A stretch of DNA of 8,124 bases from Bdellovibrionales bacterium (GTDB lineage Bacteria; Bdellovibrionota; Bdellovibrionia; Bdellovibrionales; UBA1609), in contig JAGRAK010000081.1 in NCBI GenBank assembly GCA_020434645.1, forward strand, positions 1 to 8,124. Reading direction: 5' to 3'. The notes under the pieces are model-generated. The model did no database searches. It saw nothing but the letters and a program-made list of their open reading frames with translations, and was not told the DNA's origin. The first letter of the stretch is position 1. Each line of letters starts with the position of its first letter. Below, piece after piece: positions 6,171 to 8,124 of this stretch. The translations under genes were made by a program, and so were the position numbers.

Positions 6171-6944
6171 ATGACTTGGATTGATGTTCACACTCATCTC
6201 AATATGCTTGAAAATGATGCTGAGGCCGTGATTGCGGCTGCTCATGCCAGTAACGTGAAACATTTAATTACTATTGGCACTGGGGCTGATGATTTAGAAA
6301 AAGTCATTGCGTATGCGACCAAATACAGCCCCACAGTTTTTGGTACTCTCGGCTATCACCCACACGAAGCCAAAGACTTTACGCCCGAAGCTGAAAAATT
6401 TATTCGTGATAATTTAAATAATCAACGAATTGTAGGCGTTGGTGAAATTGGTCTAGATTATTATTACAATCATTCACCACATGAGGTGCAGCGAGACGTT
6501 TTTCGCAAGCAAATGAAGCTCGCGGCTGATTTTAAACTGCCAGTTGAGATTCACTCTCGAGACGCTGAAGAAGACACCATTCAGATTTTAAAAGAATATG
6601 AGGGCCGGGTACGAGGACTTATGCATTGTTTTACGGGTACGCAGTGGCTGGCCGACCAGGCTCTGGCTCTTGGTTATAATATTTCAATTAGTGGTGTGGT
6701 GACCTTCAAAAATGCAGACCCTTTGCGTGCCGTTGTAAAAAGTGTACCACTTGATCGGTTGCATATTGAAACCGATGCGCCATTTTTGACTCCGGCGCCC
6801 TTCCGTGGCAAAAAGAACGAGCCCGCACTTATGGTTCACACAGCACAGGTTGTGGCCGAGGTTAAGGGTGTTACAATTGAAGAGTTGGCAAAAGCAACGT
6901 CAGAAAATGCAATGAAACTTTTTTCTCGTATAGGAGTAATTTAA
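6171..6944 (+). CDS. tatD: TatD-family metal-dependent hydrolase (deoxyribonuclease)
   Basis: The 257-residue TIM-barrel amidohydrolase-fold protein has the usual length and all metal ligands: HTH (H7, H9) in IDVHTHL, E92 in GVGEIGLDYY, H128 in PVEIHSRDA, H152 in MHCFTG, and D202 in ETDAPFLTP. TatD proteins are cytoplasmic Mg-dependent nucleases with 3'-5' exonuclease activity reported for the E. coli member. Exact substrate here is unknown; the subfamily following tmk-holB is often named YcfH. It starts 13 bases after holB, with a GGGGTG site before the ATG. The final codons contain the gap ribosome site. Confidence 0.93.
   Translation: MTWIDVHTHLNMLENDAEAVIAAAHASNVKHLITIGTGADDLEKVIAYATKYSPTVFGTLGYHPHEAKDFTPEAEKFIRDNLNNQRIVGVGEIGLDYYYNHSPHEVQRDVFRKQMKLAADFKLPVEIHSRDAEEDTIQILKEYEGRVRGLMHCFTGTQWLADQALALGYNISISGVVTFKNADPLRAVVKSVPLDRLHIETDAPFLTPAPFRGKKNEPALMVHTAQVVAEVKGVTIEELAKATSENAMKLFSRIGVI
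6932..6936 (+). promoter_or_regulatory. gap ribosome binding site embedded in the tatD end
   Basis: AGGAG lies nine bases before the gap ATG, within the last codons of tatD, whose TAA ends one base before gap begins. This ties gap translation physically to tatD and supports the gap start. Confidence 0.7.
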
Positions 6945-6945
6945 A

Positions 6946-7950
6946 ATGGCAAAATTGAAAGTGGCAATTAATGGGTTTGGGCGTATTGGTCGTATATTTT
7001 TGCGTGCCGGTTTTGAAAAATTAGATATTGTGGCGATTAATGATCTTTGTGACGCCAAGACGTCTGCGCATTTGCTAAAATATGATTCGACCCACCGAAC
7101 ATTTCAGCATGACGTCTCTCACGACGAAACTCACTTGAACGTAGGTGGTAAAAAAATTCGATATACGAAAATAAAAGATCCGACACAGCTCCCATGGAAA
7201 GAGCTTGGCGTTGAGCTCGTACTCGAATGCACCGGAGTTTTTACTGATAAAGAAGGGGCGGCGAAACACTTGGTTGCTGGTGCAAAGAGAGTTATGGTTT
7301 CAGCTCCGGCTAAAAATGCAGATCTCACGGTTGTTTACGGAATCAATCACGAGCAGTATGATCCGGCTAATCACACAGTGGTGAGCAATGCCTCTTGCAC
7401 AACAAACTGTTTAGCTCCGGTTGCAAAAGTATTGCATGACGCTTTTGGTATTGAGCAAGGTCTGATGACCACAATTCATTCTTACACAAATGATCAGCCT
7501 ATTTTAGATGCCCCTCATAAAGATTTGCGTCGCGCACGTGCCGGTGCGCTTTCGATGATTCCGACCACGACCGGTGCCGCAAAGGCCGTAGGCCTTGTGA
7601 TACCCGAACTCAACGGCCGTCTTAATGGTATTTCAGTTCGTGTACCCACGCCTGATGTGAGTTTAGTTGATCTTGTTGTGCAAACGAAAAAAGATGTGAC
7701 GACAGATTCAGTGAACCAAGCTCTACGCGATGCCGCCGCTGGCCGCATGAAGGGTATCTTGCATTGCGAAGATACACCTCTTGTCAGTAGTGATTTTATT
7801 GGTTCAAGTTACAGCTCTATTGTCGACACCGACAGCACGATGGCTTCAGGCTCGCGTATGGTTAAAGTGTATGCGTGGTATGACAATGAATTTGGTTTTT
7901 CATCTCGTATGGTGGATTTGGCTCTCTATATGCAATCGAAAGGCATTTAA
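6946..7950 (+). CDS. gap: Glyceraldehyde-3-phosphate dehydrogenase (NAD-type), class I
   Basis: Converts glyceraldehyde 3-phosphate to 1,3-bisphosphoglycerate with NAD reduction, a cytoplasmic glycolytic step. The 334-residue product has standard length. The Rossmann motif GFGRIG is at 10-15, and IND (31-33), with an Asp at the end of strand 2, favours NAD over NADP. The catalytic Cys C151 is in SNASCTTNC and its partner His is H178 in [21 protein letters not shown] and the C-terminal [11 protein letters not shown] are also intact. It lies one base after tatD and its TAA overlaps the pgk ATG by one base (TAATG), so tatD, gap and pgk can be on one message. A separate promoter inside tatD is possible given the high demand for this enzyme, but I did not identify one. 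Confidence 0.97.
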   Translation: MAKLKVAINGFGRIGRIFLRAGFEKLDIVAINDLCDAKTSAHLLKYDSTHRTFQHDVSHDETHLNVGGKKIRYTKIKDPTQLPWKELGVELVLECTGVFTDKEGAAKHLVAGAKRVMVSAPAKNADLTVVYGINHEQYDPANHTVVSNASCTTNCLAPVAKVLHDAFGIEQGLMTTIHSYTNDQPILDAPHKDLRRARAGALSMIPTTTGAAKAVGLVIPELNGRLNGISVRVPTPDVSLVDLVVQTKKDVTTDSVNQALRDAAAGRMKGILHCEDTPLVSSDFIGSSYSSIVDTDSTMASGSRMVKVYAWYDNEFGFSSRMVDLALYMQSKGI

Positions 7951-8124
7951 TGAAAAGCACGCTTGAGGGCATTCGCTCTATTGAAGATTTTGATTTAAAC
8001 GATAAACGTGTTTTCTTGCGTCTTGATTTAAATGTGCCACTACGTAATGGCCAGATCACAGATATGACTCGAATCGACGCCGCTTTGCCGACCATTCGTT
8101 ATGCGCTCGAACATAGATCGGAAG
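7950..8124 (+). CDS. pgk: Phosphoglycerate kinase (partial, N-terminus only)
   Basis: Starts at the ATG overlapping the gap stop and runs off the right edge after about 58 codons. The N-terminal signature is clear: [13 protein letters not shown], then [10 protein letters not shown], then [12 protein letters not shown]. These residues form the 3-phosphoglycerate-binding start of PGK, which makes ATP from 1,3-bisphosphoglycerate right after the gap reaction. The final codons read RSE where the family usually has a Gly/Lys-Ala-Lys type stretch leading into the next strand. They are encoded by bases that match sequencing adapter, so the true coding sequence probably ends at about 8114 in this contig. 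Confidence 0.9.
   Translation, partial: MKSTLEGIRSIEDFDLNDKRVFLRLDLNVPLRNGQITDMTRIDAALPTIRYALEHRSE
8115..8124. other. Probable Illumina adapter remnant at the contig end
   Basis: The last ten bases, AGATCGGAAG, are identical to the first ten bases of the common Illumina read-through adapter. They sit at the exact end of the window, and the encoded residues depart from PGK consensus at this point. Most likely an assembly or trimming artefact and not genomic sequence. Confidence 0.7.

Noticed and set aside
7862..8095. Minus-strand frame opposite the gap-pgk junction
   Set aside because: It is a shadow of two strongly conserved genes on the plus strand.

Overview
The window looks like chromosomal core sequence from a moderately AT-rich, Gram-negative, predatory- or delta-type bacterium. 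Bdellovibrionota is my best guess. The reasons are a lipoprotein with a von Willebrand A (vWA) domain, a FecR-like/AgmX-PglI-type envelope protein of the sort common in Myxococcota and Bdellovibrionota, a SecG with a long Ala/Pro/Glu-rich tail, and the rather low GC. This is inference from protein style; there is no rRNA or other taxonomic marker. No tRNA, CRISPR array, insertion sequence or phage gene was seen, and no gene-free stretch exceeds 300 bases.

Left part (1-2179). A minus-strand gene running off the left edge encodes a HAD-type phosphatase resembling the APP1 phosphatidate phosphatase catalytic domain. Divergent from it is a plus-strand vWA-domain lipoprotein. The roughly 200-base region between them is the richest regulatory stretch of the window. 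It holds a good sigma70-type promoter facing left that would give an almost leaderless message. It also holds a perfect inverted repeat (GTCTCA/TGAGAC) with a third copy nearby, and a sigma54-like -24/-12 element placed correctly for the lipoprotein gene.

Middle part (2212-4571, all minus strand). A response-regulator receiver-GAF protein lies upstream of secG, which is followed 3 bases later by the FecR/AgmX-like membrane protein. The receiver domain has Arg in place of the normally invariant switch Lys. secG is thus paired with an envelope protein and not with tpiA.

Right part (4680-8124, all plus strand). A tightly packed run tmk-holB-tatD-gap-pgk joins dTTP synthesis, the DNA polymerase III clamp loader, a TatD nuclease and lower glycolysis, with overlaps or very short gaps throughout. 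A 7-bp perfect hairpin abuts the tmk start codon. pgk is cut by the right edge. The last ten bases (AGATCGGAAG) equal the start of the standard Illumina adapter, and the PGK reading departs from family consensus exactly there, so the end is probably untrimmed adapter on a contig end.

Most genes are recognisable families. The possible novelty lies in the divergent regulatory region, the secG-FecR/AgmX pairing, the altered receiver and the tmk leader hairpin. I do not see a complete undescribed defence or mobile system.
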